DNA from: Erysipelothrix aquatica
Lineage (GTDB): Bacteria > Bacillota_I > Bacilli_A > Erysipelotrichales > Erysipelotrichaceae
Reading direction: 5' to 3'
Assembly: GCF_009828775.2 (NCBI RefSeq)
Contig: NZ_WTSY02000018.1
Span: 1-44,545, forward strand
DNA: 44,545 nucleotides
Under the pieces are notes generated by a model that did no database searches, had not been told where the DNA came from, and saw only the letters and a program-made list of their open reading frames with translations. This document shows, piece after piece, positions 15,354-23,410 of the stretch. The position numbers were made by a program, and so were the translations under genes. Numbering within the stretch: position 1 is the stretch's first letter; each line of letters opens with the position of its first letter.

Positions 15354-17618
15354 ATGAAAAAAACTTTGGTTTTATTTCTAGCACTTTTTTTAGGATTATC
15401 AACATATCAAGTTGGAGCATCAACCTCTGAACCTCTGTATAAGTACAAAAAACTTGCAGATGAAACAATGGGGTATGACAAAACAGATCCAGTCATGTAT
15501 TACAACGGCAGTACGGAACAAATCGAAATTCCTGTTGCTTACAATCAAGAACAAACGCAATTTAAATCATCGTGGATTGGTACGATTTTCAACCTACACT
15601 TCCCACAAATAAGTGACGAAACGGCATTTAAAGAAATGTACGAATCGCGTCTTGATGATTTTGAATCATGGAATATGAATGCAATGATTTTCCAAGTTAG
15701 ACCTTTATTAGATGCATTCTATCCATCAGCAATAAATCCAACATCAGAATTCTTAAGTGGTAAACAAGGACAAGATGTAGATTTTGACCCTCTTGCATAC
15801 ATGGTCGATGCAACGCATGAACGTGGTATGGAATACCATGCTTGGTTTAACCCTTATCGTGTCACGAATTCAGATATTATGTCAGCAGGTGTGTTAGCAA
15901 AACTATCTGCAGTTGGTTTTAGTAAAGAAGATGTAGCGGCTATGAATACAGGCGAGCGTGTTGCAGCACTTAACAAAGCCGGTGTCCTCGCCGATACAAA
16001 CTTCGCAGTTAAAAATCCAGGATACGTTCTTGAGTTTCAAGGAAAGTTATTCTTAAACCCAGGTGAGCCGGATGTTATTAACCATGTTGGCGATACCATT
16101 CACGAAGTTGTAACTAACTATGATGTTGATGCGATTCACTTCGATGATTACTTCTACCCATATAAAGGGGCAGTACTCAAAGATGAAAATGGCGTTGATA
16201 TTCCAAATAGCGAAATTTTCGGAAGTAAAAATGAAGATCGAGCAACATTCGAAAAATATGGAAAAGGCTATGAGGACTCCCCAGCAGGAATAGAATCATG
16301 GCGTCGTGATAATGTTACCAAACTCATCGACAAAGTGAACGACGTTATTGGAACACACAATAACAAAACGGAATCATCCGTTCAATTTGGAATTAGTCCA
16401 TTTGGGATTTGGGAACACAAATCAATTGATGATCGAGGCTCAAATACTCCTCAAGGATCATCCAAGTCATACTCCCAAACAATTTTTGCGGATACTTACC
16501 AGTGGATTAAAGATGGCAAATTGGATTATGTAGCACCACAAATTTACTGGGCATTTGGTGCTGGAGCAGCCCCATACGGTGAACTTGCACGTTGGTGGGA
16601 CCAAGCTGTAGAAGGAACTCAAACTAAACTATATATTGGCCATGCCAACTACAAACATGTTAATAACTCATGGGATAGCGATTGGAAGAATCCTGAAGAA
16701 ATCAACAATCAAATGAAATTTAATCAAACACTATCCAACATTGCAGGTAGCGCGTTGTATGGATACTCAGACATAATGCCATCCAATCTGGATACTGTTG
16801 ATCCAGCGAAACGTGGGGCCCACGCTATTAAGAATGAGAGTTTAGAAATCCTACGTAATGACTCATTTGCGAAAGTGTCACTATCGCCAAGTCATCCTCA
16901 GTTATCACATGGTAACGTCGTGCCATTAGACGGCATAGAATTGAAAGATAATACCCTTTTATGGACTGAAACGAACAATACCAACGCACGTATGTACGTT
17001 GTTTATGGTGGCGACGAAGGTCAAAGTGTTGATGACATCATGCAGACAGGTACAATTCTTGGGAAAGTGAATTTCGCTGGAAAACAAGATTATGTATTTG
17101 ACGTTTCTAATGCCTCATATGATACATATGTTGTGAGTGTTGTAGACAAAGCATATGTTCAAACGGACGGAAAAACGGCGGAAACATTTGTTTTTGATGC
17201 AACGCTACAAAACCTTGCGTTAGAGATCAAAAAAGATACGACGCTAACGAAACAACAATTTTTAGACTTACTGCAAATTCAAGCAAATGATACCTACCAG
17301 GTTGCTACAAACTTTGATGAAGTCTTTGATGCAAGCAAACTGGGAACAGTTCAGATTTCGGTAACACTGACTTCGGATAGAACAGGCGCAAGTGTTCCGT
17401 TCAGCGTAAACTTAAATATTGTGAAAGCTGATACGAATCCGGAAGTAAAACCAGAACCCGAGCCAAAACCTGAAACAAAGCCAGATAAAGATAACAATGA
17501 ATCACCAACAACCCTACCAGCAACTGGTGTTCAAGAAAATTACCTCGGTTATAGCATTTTGGTTGCAGGATTTGTACTCGTAATCTTTGGTAAGCGTCGC
17601 CATAATAAAGCAAAATAG
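15354..17618 (+). CDS. LPATG wall-anchored GHL10-type glycoside hydrolase-like protein
   Basis: This is a 754-residue secreted protein. A signal peptide ends near residue 22 (VGAST). Residues about 60-470 form a glycoside-hydrolase-like 10 domain (the YngK/DUF187 group). Recognisable stretches are WNMNAMIFQVRP, RGMEYHAWFNPYRV, VDAIHFDDYFYP with acidic residues at a strand end, ISPFGIW, and LDYVAPQIYWAFG. Related proteins are thought to act on wall or host glycans, but the substrate is not established. A beta-sandwich region (about 500-610) and a small C-terminal domain precede a KPEPEPKPE spacer and the LPATG sorting signal. The ribosome site TAGGAGG is 7 nt before the ATG. It has its own promoter and is not part of the met operon. 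Confidence 0.88.
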   Translation: MKKTLVLFLALFLGLSTYQVGASTSEPLYKYKKLADETMGYDKTDPVMYYNGSTEQIEIPVAYNQEQTQFKSSWIGTIFNLHFPQISDETAFKEMYESRLDDFESWNMNAMIFQVRPLLDAFYPSAINPTSEFLSGKQGQDVDFDPLAYMVDATHERGMEYHAWFNPYRVTNSDIMSAGVLAKLSAVGFSKEDVAAMNTGERVAALNKAGVLADTNFAVKNPGYVLEFQGKLFLNPGEPDVINHVGDTIHEVVTNYDVDAIHFDDYFYPYKGAVLKDENGVDIPNSEIFGSKNEDRATFEKYGKGYEDSPAGIESWRRDNVTKLIDKVNDVIGTHNNKTESSVQFGISPFGIWEHKSIDDRGSNTPQGSSKSYSQTIFADTYQWIKDGKLDYVAPQIYWAFGAGAAPYGELARWWDQAVEGTQTKLYIGHANYKHVNNSWDSDWKNPEEINNQMKFNQTLSNIAGSALYGYSDIMPSNLDTVDPAKRGAHAIKNESLEILRNDSFAKVSLSPSHPQLSHGNVVPLDGIELKDNTLLWTETNNTNARMYVVYGGDEGQSVDDIMQTGTILGKVNFAGKQDYVFDVSNASYDTYVVSVVDKAYVQTDGKTAETFVFDATLQNLALEIKKDTTLTKQQFLDLLQIQANDTYQVATNFDEVFDASKLGTVQISVTLTSDRTGASVPFSVNLNIVKADTNPEVKPEPEPKPETKPDKDNNESPTTLPATGVQENYLGYSILVAGFVLVIFGKRRHNKAK

Positions 17619-17702
17619 CAGATAAAAATCATCTGTTTCAACGTAAAAAAAGAACGATTAGAGTGTCATAATCATTAATAATCCTCGCAATCAAGTATTA
17701 AA

Positions 17703-17738
17703 AAAAAACTTATCCAAATGCCAATGGATAAGTTTTTT
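17703..17738. terminator. Bidirectional terminator after the GHL10 gene
   Basis: AAAAAACTTATCCA and TGGATAAGTTTTTT pair around an 8-nt loop. A weaker hairpin (CAGAT with ATCTG) lies right after the stop codon at 17619-17635. The stretch between them holds no gene that I can see. Confidence 0.8.
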
Positions 17739-17814
17739 TATGGTATCAAATAGTTGTGGAAGTCGACGAAAATACTGAAAAAAGAGGAAGCAAGAATCAA
17801 AAAGAAAATTAGTG

Positions 17815-17820
17815 TATAAT
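17815..17820 (+). promoter_or_regulatory. -10 element of the SWIM/VanY operon
   Basis: A consensus TATAAT stands 51 nt before the SWIM-protein start. No convincing -35 is visible. Confidence 0.45.
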
Positions 17821-17871
17821 ATACAAGTAGGAATGTAAAGATATTAAACATAATTAGAATTAGGAGTACAC

Positions 17872-18369
17872 ATGGAAGTAGGATTTTATTTTAGAGACTA
17901 TATTTATAACCGCGGTGAAACGCTATTAGAAGAATCAAAAGTTCAAATTATTGAAGATACAAAAGAAGTGATACGAGCTCGTGTGCAAGGCAGTGATTTG
18001 TATATCGTTCGGATTGAAATTACAGGGAATGCAGTGGATTCAATGTATTGCTCCTGCGAACATGCAAAAAAAGGCAACAACTGTAAACACATGGCTGCAA
18101 CTATTGCGTCATCGATTAAAAACGGAAATATCCACAACTTTAGTGTTGAGGCACTCGAAACCTTTGATGATTATGCTTCCGACTTGGATATGCAAGAAGG
18201 TACTTTGACCCCAGAATTAATGGTTGAAGTTGGTCACCTCTTATCGCTATTGTCGCATGATAATTTGATTGAATATTTAATCGTGTTATTTGAGCGTTAT
18301 CCGCAATTAGCACAACAATTTTCAGAGTTTGATTTCACATTTGATGGACAAGGTGAAGACTTGTCATAG
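17872..18369 (+). CDS. SWIM zinc-finger domain protein
   Basis: This is a 165-residue protein. A SWIM zinc finger (C-x-C-x8-C-x-H) is formed by C60, C62, C71 and H73 in MYCSCEHAKKGNNCKHM. The N-terminal half resembles the SWIM regions found before SNF2 helicases, while the acidic C-terminal half is unassigned. No helicase gene follows, so this is a free-standing SWIM protein, possibly a nucleic-acid or protein adaptor. The stop overlaps the ribosome site of the next gene (TAGGAG), which suggests coupled expression with the carboxypeptidase, although no functional link is known. Confidence 0.8.
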   Translation: MEVGFYFRDYIYNRGETLLEESKVQIIEDTKEVIRARVQGSDLYIVRIEITGNAVDSMYCSCEHAKKGNNCKHMAATIASSIKNGNIHNFSVEALETFDDYASDLDMQEGTLTPELMVEVGHLLSLLSHDNLIEYLIVLFERYPQLAQQFSEFDFTFDGQGEDLS

Positions 18370-18377
18370 GAGCCAGT

Positions 18378-19616
18378 ATGAAACGTAAAAGTTATATTCA
18401 AATAGGGATTGTCGCTATTTTTGCGTTATACGCAATTTACTCACTCACAAAAATTAAAACACCGGTTGAGTCAATGCAAGATAAAATGACGGTTGAAGTG
18501 GGAACAATTATTGATTTGGGTGCCATCGCAAAACAACAGAATATTGAGTCTGGTGTTGTTGAAGTGAATGGGAAAGTTGCCGAAAGTAATCAATACACTA
18601 TTAATAAACCAGAAAAAGTAAAAGATAAGAATCTAGCCGTTGTCATTTCATCGAAAAAAGAGAATCGTGTGCATCGTTTTGAGATTGCAATTGTTGAAAA
18701 TCGTGATGTCGCACTAACGGTACGTCATAACGATCAGGTATTGAAAGATCAAGAGCGTGTGAATGCTACAGCGGGATCCTTAGTTGCAAGTGCAGATTAT
18801 ATCAAAGACTATGATAAAGTTGCAGCAACAGTGACGTCAAATCTCGATACAGTCGATTGGGATACGGATGGTGAATATCCTGTAACTTTTGAGACAAGTG
18901 CTGAAGGAAAATCGCAAACAATCAACATTACAGTTGTTGTTGGGGCCGCAGAAGAACGTGATACAACAGAAGATGTTGCAGTAAAACCGGAACCTGAAAC
19001 CAATGAAGAAAAACCCAAAGAAGCATCAAATGAGAAACCACAGTCAGAACTTGCAAGTGTTACTAATGCAGGTTCTGAACTCGTTTTGGTGACTAAGCAA
19101 CGAGCATTACCGGCAGATTATGTACCTCCACTCAAAGACATTCCTGAAGCATATGCGGTCAGCACCGGGTATGAGGCAACGCCTGCTACAGTCGACGCCT
19201 TTATTGCGATGGTAGACACCATGAAAAGTGAAACGGGAATGTGGATGTATACGACATCATCATACCGTGATTATGACTTTCAAAATGAATTGTATACCAA
19301 TTATGTAGCGCAACATGGCCAGGCCGAAGCTGATCGTATGTCTGCTCGACCAGGGACGTCTGAGCATCAAACAGGTCTTGTTATCGATGTAGTAACACCA
19401 GGTGGTTACATGTTTGATTTTGCACAAACTGAGCAGTCAACATGGGTTAATAACAATGCCCATAAGTTTGGATTTATTGTGCGATATCCTGAAGGAAAAG
19501 AACACATTACAGGCTATATGCCAGAGGCATGGCACTTGCGTTATGTCGGGAAAGATATGGCCACAAAAGTTAAGAGCTCAGGACTAACCTTTGATGAAGT
19601 GTTAGCACAAAGTTAA
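18378..19616 (+). CDS. VanY-type D-alanyl-D-alanine carboxypeptidase (M15B)
   Basis: This is a 412-residue membrane-anchored enzyme that removes the terminal D-Ala of peptidoglycan stem peptides. One N-terminal membrane segment (residues 8-24) is followed by two small beta-sandwich-like regions and a KPEPETNEEKPKE linker near residue 200. The C-terminal catalytic domain (about 245-405) has the M15 metal and catalytic motifs SEHQTGLVIDV (zinc H and D) and EAWHLRYVG (general base E and zinc H). The N-terminal extracellular regions may hold the enzyme at the wall. There is no VanA/H/X cluster, so this is housekeeping wall trimming rather than glycopeptide resistance. Confidence 0.88.
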   Translation: MKRKSYIQIGIVAIFALYAIYSLTKIKTPVESMQDKMTVEVGTIIDLGAIAKQQNIESGVVEVNGKVAESNQYTINKPEKVKDKNLAVVISSKKENRVHRFEIAIVENRDVALTVRHNDQVLKDQERVNATAGSLVASADYIKDYDKVAATVTSNLDTVDWDTDGEYPVTFETSAEGKSQTINITVVVGAAEERDTTEDVAVKPEPETNEEKPKEASNEKPQSELASVTNAGSELVLVTKQRALPADYVPPLKDIPEAYAVSTGYEATPATVDAFIAMVDTMKSETGMWMYTTSSYRDYDFQNELYTNYVAQHGQAEADRMSARPGTSEHQTGLVIDVVTPGGYMFDFAQTEQSTWVNNNAHKFGFIVRYPEGKEHITGYMPEAWHLRYVGKDMATKVKSSGLTFDEVLAQS

Positions 19617-19635
19617 AAATAAATGATTAATAAAT

Positions 19636-19664
19636 TTGACATCTTAGAAAAAATTACGTAAGAT
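19636..19664 (+). promoter_or_regulatory. Promoter of the ABC-F gene
   Basis: TTGACA (19636-19641) and TAAGAT (19659-19664) are exactly 17 nt apart. Transcription should start near 19671, giving a leader of 75 nt. Confidence 0.75.
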
Positions 19665-19670
19665 AGCAAT

Positions 19671-19745
19671 AACGAACGAAAGGCGGTGTGGCAATGTACA
19701 ACTCATCCTATACAGCATAAATAATCAAAATAGGAGGAGTTTGCC
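19671..19745 (+). promoter_or_regulatory. Translational attenuator of the ABC-F gene
   Basis: The 75-nt leader encodes a short peptide and can fold so that the ABC-F ribosome site is hidden. ACTCATCCTA (19701-19710, inside the leader ORF) pairs with TAGGAGGAGT (19731-19740, the Shine-Dalgarno) with one mismatch. Further pairing adds AA/TT on the outside, and GGCA (19690-19693) can reach TGCC (19742-19745) across a 6-nt bulge. A ribosome stalled on the leader peptide would cover the left arm and free the ribosome site. This is the logic of erm and cat translational attenuation, and drug-stalled leaders are known before several ABC-F resistance genes. Confidence 0.65.
19694..19720 (+). CDS. Eight-residue leader peptide MYNSSYTA
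   Basis: The ATG follows AAGGCGG by 7 nt and is read MYNSSYTA to TAA at 19718-19720. Its codons overlap the arm that pairs with the ABC-F Shine-Dalgarno, so its translation state would set expression of the next gene. It is within the predicted transcript, 24 nt after the start site. Confidence 0.6.
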   Translation: MYNSSYTA

Positions 19746-21230
19746 ATGCTAAATTTTAATATTGGTGTGAAGTCACCACAAGGGCGCCAACTAGTAGCGC
19801 CTTTTTCTATGTCCGTTCATGAGAACGAAAAAATTGCAATTATCGGAGAAGAAGGAAATGGGAAAAGTTTATTTCTAAAAGCCCTACTGAATCATCCGTC
19901 TTTAGATACTTTGGAAGTAACTCGAAGTGTATCATCGAAAGTTCTTTTCGGTTATGTATCCCAAGATATTGCAACCGAGGATCTTCTACGCTCAAGTAGA
20001 GACTACATCATTGAAGATCAATGGGAGCGTTATGAATCCTTTGGCTCGGTACATCAGGATTTATTACCGCATTTTTCGGAAGATGATTTTGATAGACCGT
20101 TACAAAGCCTTAGTGGTGGAGAACGTGTTCGGATTCAACTTATGAAAATTCTTGTGCAGGATGTTGATGTCTTTTTACTTGATGAGCCAACCAACGATTT
20201 GGATATTGAGACACTGATGTGGCTCGAATCATGGATTTTAAGTCAAAGTAAGCCGATTCTGTATATTTCTCATGATGTAAAACTACTAAAAAACACAGCA
20301 AATCGAGTCGTTCATTTTGAACAGACGCACCGAAAAACGCGATCACATATCACAGTCTTTGAGGGTACTTACGATGACTATGTGGAAACACGCAATCTGG
20401 AAATCGCAACGCACAACCATCAAGTTGAACGGGACCAAGCAGCACGTGCCAAACGATACGACCGTTGGTTACAATTATATCAAACAGTAGAACATCGCCA
20501 GCGGACACAAACCCGTCAAGATCCTGCAAAAGGGCGCTTGCTCAAGAAGAAAATGAAGACAATTAAATCTATGGAGCGTCGTTTTGACCGCGAAACACAC
20601 GAAACGAAAATCGATACCGAATCTGCAATTTCCATACGTTTTGACAATCAAGAAAAAGTGCATCGTAAGAAAATTGCTGAAATTGACGTCGACGCACTTG
20701 AAGTTGCCGGCAAGACACTTGGTTATAATTTCTATCTGGATATTTATACACCAGATAAAATCGCGATTATTGGTCGAAATGGAATCGGAAAATCGAGTTT
20801 GTTGAAGCAGGTTTTCGAAAATCACGATGCAATGATGCACCAGGATTATCGTCTGAATCTAGACTTTGAAAAGTCGCCGATTGATAATTGTGTACGAGAA
20901 GGGTCGCGTGAGGAACGAGGTCTCATCACCAATCGCTTGGGAAGTTTAAAGTTCACCGAAACGGAAATGAATACGCCGATGCGCCTCCTTTCTGGAGGAC
21001 AGAAAGCCAAAGTGTCATTGCTTAAGCTCGTGCTTCAAAAACCACAATTTATTATACTGGATGAACCAACACGAAACTTAAGTCCCCTTTCAGTTCATGA
21101 AATTTATAGTATGCTTCAAGGATTTCAAGGGGCTATACTTTGTGTAACCCATGACCGTTCCTTGATTGAGAACGTATTTGATACGGTCATTGTCATGACT
21201 GAAGATGGCTTTGAACCGGTGAGTGAGTAA
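19746..21230 (+). CDS. ABC-F ATPase, probable ribosome-protection (antibiotic resistance) type
   Basis: This is a 494-residue protein with two ABC ATPase domains and no membrane segment, the ABC-F design. Domain 1 has Walker A GEEGNGKS (34-41), signature LSGGE, and Walker B LLDEPTNDLD. A charged linker (about 210-290, with RAKRYDRWLQLYQTVEHRQR and LLKKKMK) would reach the ribosomal exit site. Domain 2 has GRNGIGKS, LSGGQ and ILDEPTRNLS. ABC-F resistance factors bind the E site and dislodge drugs of the macrolide, lincosamide, streptogramin or pleuromutilin classes. Which drug, if any, cannot be read here. The leader-peptide attenuator upstream supports a drug-induced role. ATG 19746 lies 8 nt after AGGAGG. 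Housekeeping ABC-F paralogs are the alternative. Confidence 0.85.
   Translation: MLNFNIGVKSPQGRQLVAPFSMSVHENEKIAIIGEEGNGKSLFLKALLNHPSLDTLEVTRSVSSKVLFGYVSQDIATEDLLRSSRDYIIEDQWERYESFGSVHQDLLPHFSEDDFDRPLQSLSGGERVRIQLMKILVQDVDVFLLDEPTNDLDIETLMWLESWILSQSKPILYISHDVKLLKNTANRVVHFEQTHRKTRSHITVFEGTYDDYVETRNLEIATHNHQVERDQAARAKRYDRWLQLYQTVEHRQRTQTRQDPAKGRLLKKKMKTIKSMERRFDRETHETKIDTESAISIRFDNQEKVHRKKIAEIDVDALEVAGKTLGYNFYLDIYTPDKIAIIGRNGIGKSSLLKQVFENHDAMMHQDYRLNLDFEKSPIDNCVREGSREERGLITNRLGSLKFTETEMNTPMRLLSGGQKAKVSLLKLVLQKPQFIILDEPTRNLSPLSVHEIYSMLQGFQGAILCVTHDRSLIENVFDTVIVMTEDGFEPVSE
19781..19806 (+). terminator. Intrinsic terminator-like hairpin inside the ABC-F start region
   Basis: AGGGCGC (19781-19787) pairs with GCGCCTT (19797-19803), one G-U included, around a 9-nt loop and runs into five T residues. 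It lies about 12-20 codons into the gene. Ribosomes entering the gene would melt it. When the ribosome site is hidden, it could end transcription early, adding a second layer to the attenuator. Confidence 0.4.
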
Positions 21231-21265
21231 AGTCGATAATCAATCAGTGAAGGAGAATCAAACAA

Positions 21266-21547
21266 ATGAAAAAGAAACTTAGTGTATACGGATGTTACTT
21301 AATATTTGTTGGAGGACTCTATGGCATCGAACATGGTTTAGGATGGTTTGCGTTTAGTCACTATGCTGGAATAGCGATTAGTCTGGCACTTCTTATAACC
21401 CTGTTTACATCAGTGCCTTTATTCCATAACGATTTTGAAACTGTTGGAAGCATTGCTGATCGAGCAAAAGAAAGCGCACCAATTATGTCAATTGGTCTGG
21501 CCTTTGCATTGATCTTGCCGCTTATAATCTACCTATATTTCTCGTAA
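21266..21547 (+). CDS. Small membrane protein of unknown function
   Basis: This is a 93-residue protein with three hydrophobic segments (about 9-25, 33-50 and 74-92). I do not recognise a family. It starts 35 nt after the ABC-F stop with AAGGAGA as ribosome site and no terminator between, so it is probably transcribed together with the ABC-F gene. A terminator follows its stop codon. Confidence 0.7.
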   Translation: MKKKLSVYGCYLIFVGGLYGIEHGLGWFAFSHYAGIAISLALLITLFTSVPLFHNDFETVGSIADRAKESAPIMSIGLAFALILPLIIYLYFS

Positions 21548-21572
21548 AAAAGCCGATTTAGTCGGTTTTTTT
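21546..21572 (+). terminator. Terminator after the small membrane protein
   Basis: AAAAGCCGA and TCGGTTTTTTT form a short GC-topped stem with a T tract. Confidence 0.8.
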
Positions 21573-21665
21573 CAAATGACATTTGCGAGGTGATGAAGCA
21601 AGGTCAATTCAAACGACCCAAGCAACAACATAATCAACACAAGTCATCTTATGGGGAAAAAAAGA

Positions 21666-21671
21666 TATAAT
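21666..21671 (+). promoter_or_regulatory. -10 element of the 51-residue membrane protein gene
   Basis: TATAAT, with transcription predicted near 21678. This places the earlier in-frame start at 21651 outside the transcript and supports ATG 21702. Confidence 0.45.
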
Positions 21672-21701
21672 AGAATTAAGCTAGAAAGGATGGATTTTGA
21701 A

Positions 21702-21857
21702 ATGAATGTGGTACTTATGATGTATCATTCGCTTCTTGAATTTGTACGAAATATTGATCCAATTATCGTATTTACAATCAAAATATTGATAATTATCATT
21801 CTAATACAAACTGTCGTCTTTCTGCGAAAAATAAACAAGAAAATGCATCACCAATAA
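21702..21857 (+). CDS. Tiny single-span membrane protein
   Basis: This is a 51-residue protein. A short N-terminal amphipathic region precedes one strong membrane span (IIVFTIKILIIIILIQTVVFL) and a basic tail (RKINKKMHHQ), so the C-terminus is probably inside. AAAGGA lies about 11 nt before ATG 21702; ATG 21690 overlaps the ribosome site and is less likely. Promoter and terminator frame it as a single gene. No family is recognised, but the compact transcription unit argues that it is real. Confidence 0.55.
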   Translation: MNVVLMMYHSLLEFVRNIDPIIVFTIKILIIIILIQTVVFLRKINKKMHHQ

Positions 21858-21863
21858 ATGAGA

Positions 21864-21888
21864 AGGGCACAATAAAATGTGTCTTTTT
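21864..21888 (+). terminator. Terminator after the tiny membrane protein
   Basis: GGGCACA pairs with TGTGTCT (two G-U pairs) around ATAAAA, followed by T residues. Confidence 0.6.
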
Positions 21889-21987
21889 AGTACAAACTAT
21901 GCAACGCATAGAGCGAACAATTTCCAATTTTGGACTACTTGCCGATGATACAGGTTTGTCCTATTAACAATGTGGGTAAAGATTTGG

Positions 21988-21993
21988 TATAAT
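21988..21993 (+). promoter_or_regulatory. -10 element of the J-domain-like gene
   Basis: TATAAT preceded by GG. Transcription should start near 22000, which rules out the GTG/ATG-like starts further upstream. Confidence 0.5.
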
Positions 21994-22014
21994 TATAGAA
22001 AGGTGGTATGGCTT

Positions 22015-23160
22015 ATGTGGGAAATTCTAGGAATCGATGCAACAACAGATATCGAACAAATCTTTGAGGCGTATGCTTCAAAAGTCGCAGAAAATGGCGA
22101 ATCAGATGCATTAACGAAGGCATATGAAGATGCGCTGGTTTATGCAGAAGGCACTTCCGATACCCGATTTGACGATCTCATGCAAGAGTTGTCCTTGATG
22201 GATGTGAAGGAGCGATTTGCTTGGCAAAAATGGTTTGATGCACTTGACAGTTTGGAAGTGTATGAGCGTTTTGAAGATGTCGAAATCCTCAATACGTCAC
22301 TTCAACGCGTAGATGTTCGCTTGATTCCAAGTGGGGTCATGTTTGAAATAATTTTGCCACATTTGCGAAAGATAGCACATTACAGTAATGAGAATGAATC
22401 TGAGTTAAAAATGACGATGGACCACTTCGAATCCTATGTCCGATTCCGTGAAGAAAGTCGTATTGGGTGGCGTGATCAGGGGAAAGCAAAACGCAAGAAC
22501 CAGTCGAATGCGAAACACGTATGGTCTGTTATTCAGATGATTGTACAGTTTATTGGGTGGGTGACGGTATTCTTGTTGATATTTCAAATGTTGGGTATTT
22601 TCAATATCTTCGGTACGCGTCAAGATACGCGGAACCCTGAGCGAGAAATTACACCACCAACCAGTGAATTTGTACATTATGAAAGCCAGTTTTCTGATGC
22701 ATTGGTTGAGGCAATTCAAGAAGGGGTACGCGATCAATCACTCCAAGCCCATCTTGACTTTGATACACTGAGCCGCTTAGAGACAAACTCATGTTTTGAT
22801 AAAGATATCGACTATGATGCATGTGAAGGCGCGTTTTTGTTAGATCTTACAGAGCGCCAATATAAACGAATCATGGCGAATTCCTATCTTCAAGAAGGGT
22901 TGAATGATGATTTGTACGAAGCTTTTCCTGCTGAAAGTATCTACTATTATGAAACATATTATGATGAATTCGCGGACCTTCTCAAGAACAACAAATCGTA
23001 TGCTTTAAATGACATTACACAAGGATTGCATCTCAATGAAGCACTCTATGATGAAGCATATCGTGCATATTCTGACGAAGTCTATGATGTCTTCTTCAAG
23101 CAACTTGTGCAGGAGAATCACAATATAAACCTACAAAGATTTACCAAGGATGCATTATAA
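22015..23160 (+). CDS. Degenerate J-domain-like membrane protein
   Basis: This is a 381-residue protein. Its first about 60 residues (MWEILGIDATTDIEQIFEAYASKVAE, later AYEDALVYA) follow the spacing of a J domain, but the HPD tripeptide that stimulates DnaK is missing. The middle region is charged. One membrane span lies near residues 180-205 (IQMIVQFIGWVTVFLLIFQML), and the C-terminal about 170 acidic, tyrosine-rich residues would be outside if the N-terminus is inside. ATG 22015 has AAAGGTGG 8 nt before it. Proteins with this N-terminal module and one span occur in several Firmicutes with unknown roles. No partner chaperone gene is nearby. No terminator is seen before the next promoter. Confidence 0.7.
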   Translation: MWEILGIDATTDIEQIFEAYASKVAENGESDALTKAYEDALVYAEGTSDTRFDDLMQELSLMDVKERFAWQKWFDALDSLEVYERFEDVEILNTSLQRVDVRLIPSGVMFEIILPHLRKIAHYSNENESELKMTMDHFESYVRFREESRIGWRDQGKAKRKNQSNAKHVWSVIQMIVQFIGWVTVFLLIFQMLGIFNIFGTRQDTRNPEREITPPTSEFVHYESQFSDALVEAIQEGVRDQSLQAHLDFDTLSRLETNSCFDKDIDYDACEGAFLLDLTERQYKRIMANSYLQEGLNDDLYEAFPAESIYYYETYYDEFADLLKNNKSYALNDITQGLHLNEALYDEAYRAYSDEVYDVFFKQLVQENHNINLQRFTKDAL

Positions 23161-23163
23161 TCA

Positions 23164-23191
23164 TTGACGTTAGAAATATAAAACGTATAAT
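23164..23191 (+). promoter_or_regulatory. Promoter of the thiamine operon
   Basis: TTGACG (23164-23169) and TATAAT (23186-23191) are 16 nt apart. Transcription should start near 23198, just before the riboswitch. Confidence 0.75.
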
Positions 23192-23216
23192 GAAGGCGTA
23201 CAATTGAATCCATAAA

Positions 23217-23323
23217 TACAAGGGGTGCCCGCAATAGCGGCTGAGACTAAACGCACGTTTTAAACCCTTAAACAGGAAGTCCTGTTTAGCACTTGATCCA
23301 GATAATACTGGCGGAAGGATGTA
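23217..23323 (+). promoter_or_regulatory. TPP riboswitch (THI element)
   Basis: The conserved THI-box blocks are in order: GGGGTGCCC, GGCTGAGA, ACCCTT, ACTTGATCCAGATAATACTGGCGGAAGGA. Two extra hairpins are inserted: AAAC-GCAC-GTTT (23249-23260) between the GCTGAGA and ACCC arms, and AAACAGG-AAGT-CCTGTTT (23270-23287) in the joint before the pyrophosphate-sensing arm. TPP binding would favour the terminator at 23358-23389 and switch off import of thiamine precursors. Confidence 0.93.
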
Positions 23324-23357
23324 TATCGTAGCTCGTTTATTAACGTATATACATATA

Positions 23358-23389
23358 CCTCTTTTCGGAAATGAAAAGAGGTTTTTTTT
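23358..23389 (+). terminator. TPP-controlled terminator
   Basis: CCTCTTTTC and GAAAAGAGG pair around a 6-nt loop and run into eight T residues, about 35 nt after the riboswitch core and right before the first gene. Sequences GTATAT and ATATAC (23321-23352) upstream could form an alternative stem. Confidence 0.85.
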
Positions 23390-23410
23390 ATGAAAGATGG
23401 AGGATTTGCA

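Noticed and set aside
18378-19616. Glycopeptide resistance from the VanY-like enzyme
   Set aside because: No vanH, vanA or vanX-type genes or two-component system are nearby; VanY-type enzymes are common wall-trimming enzymes.
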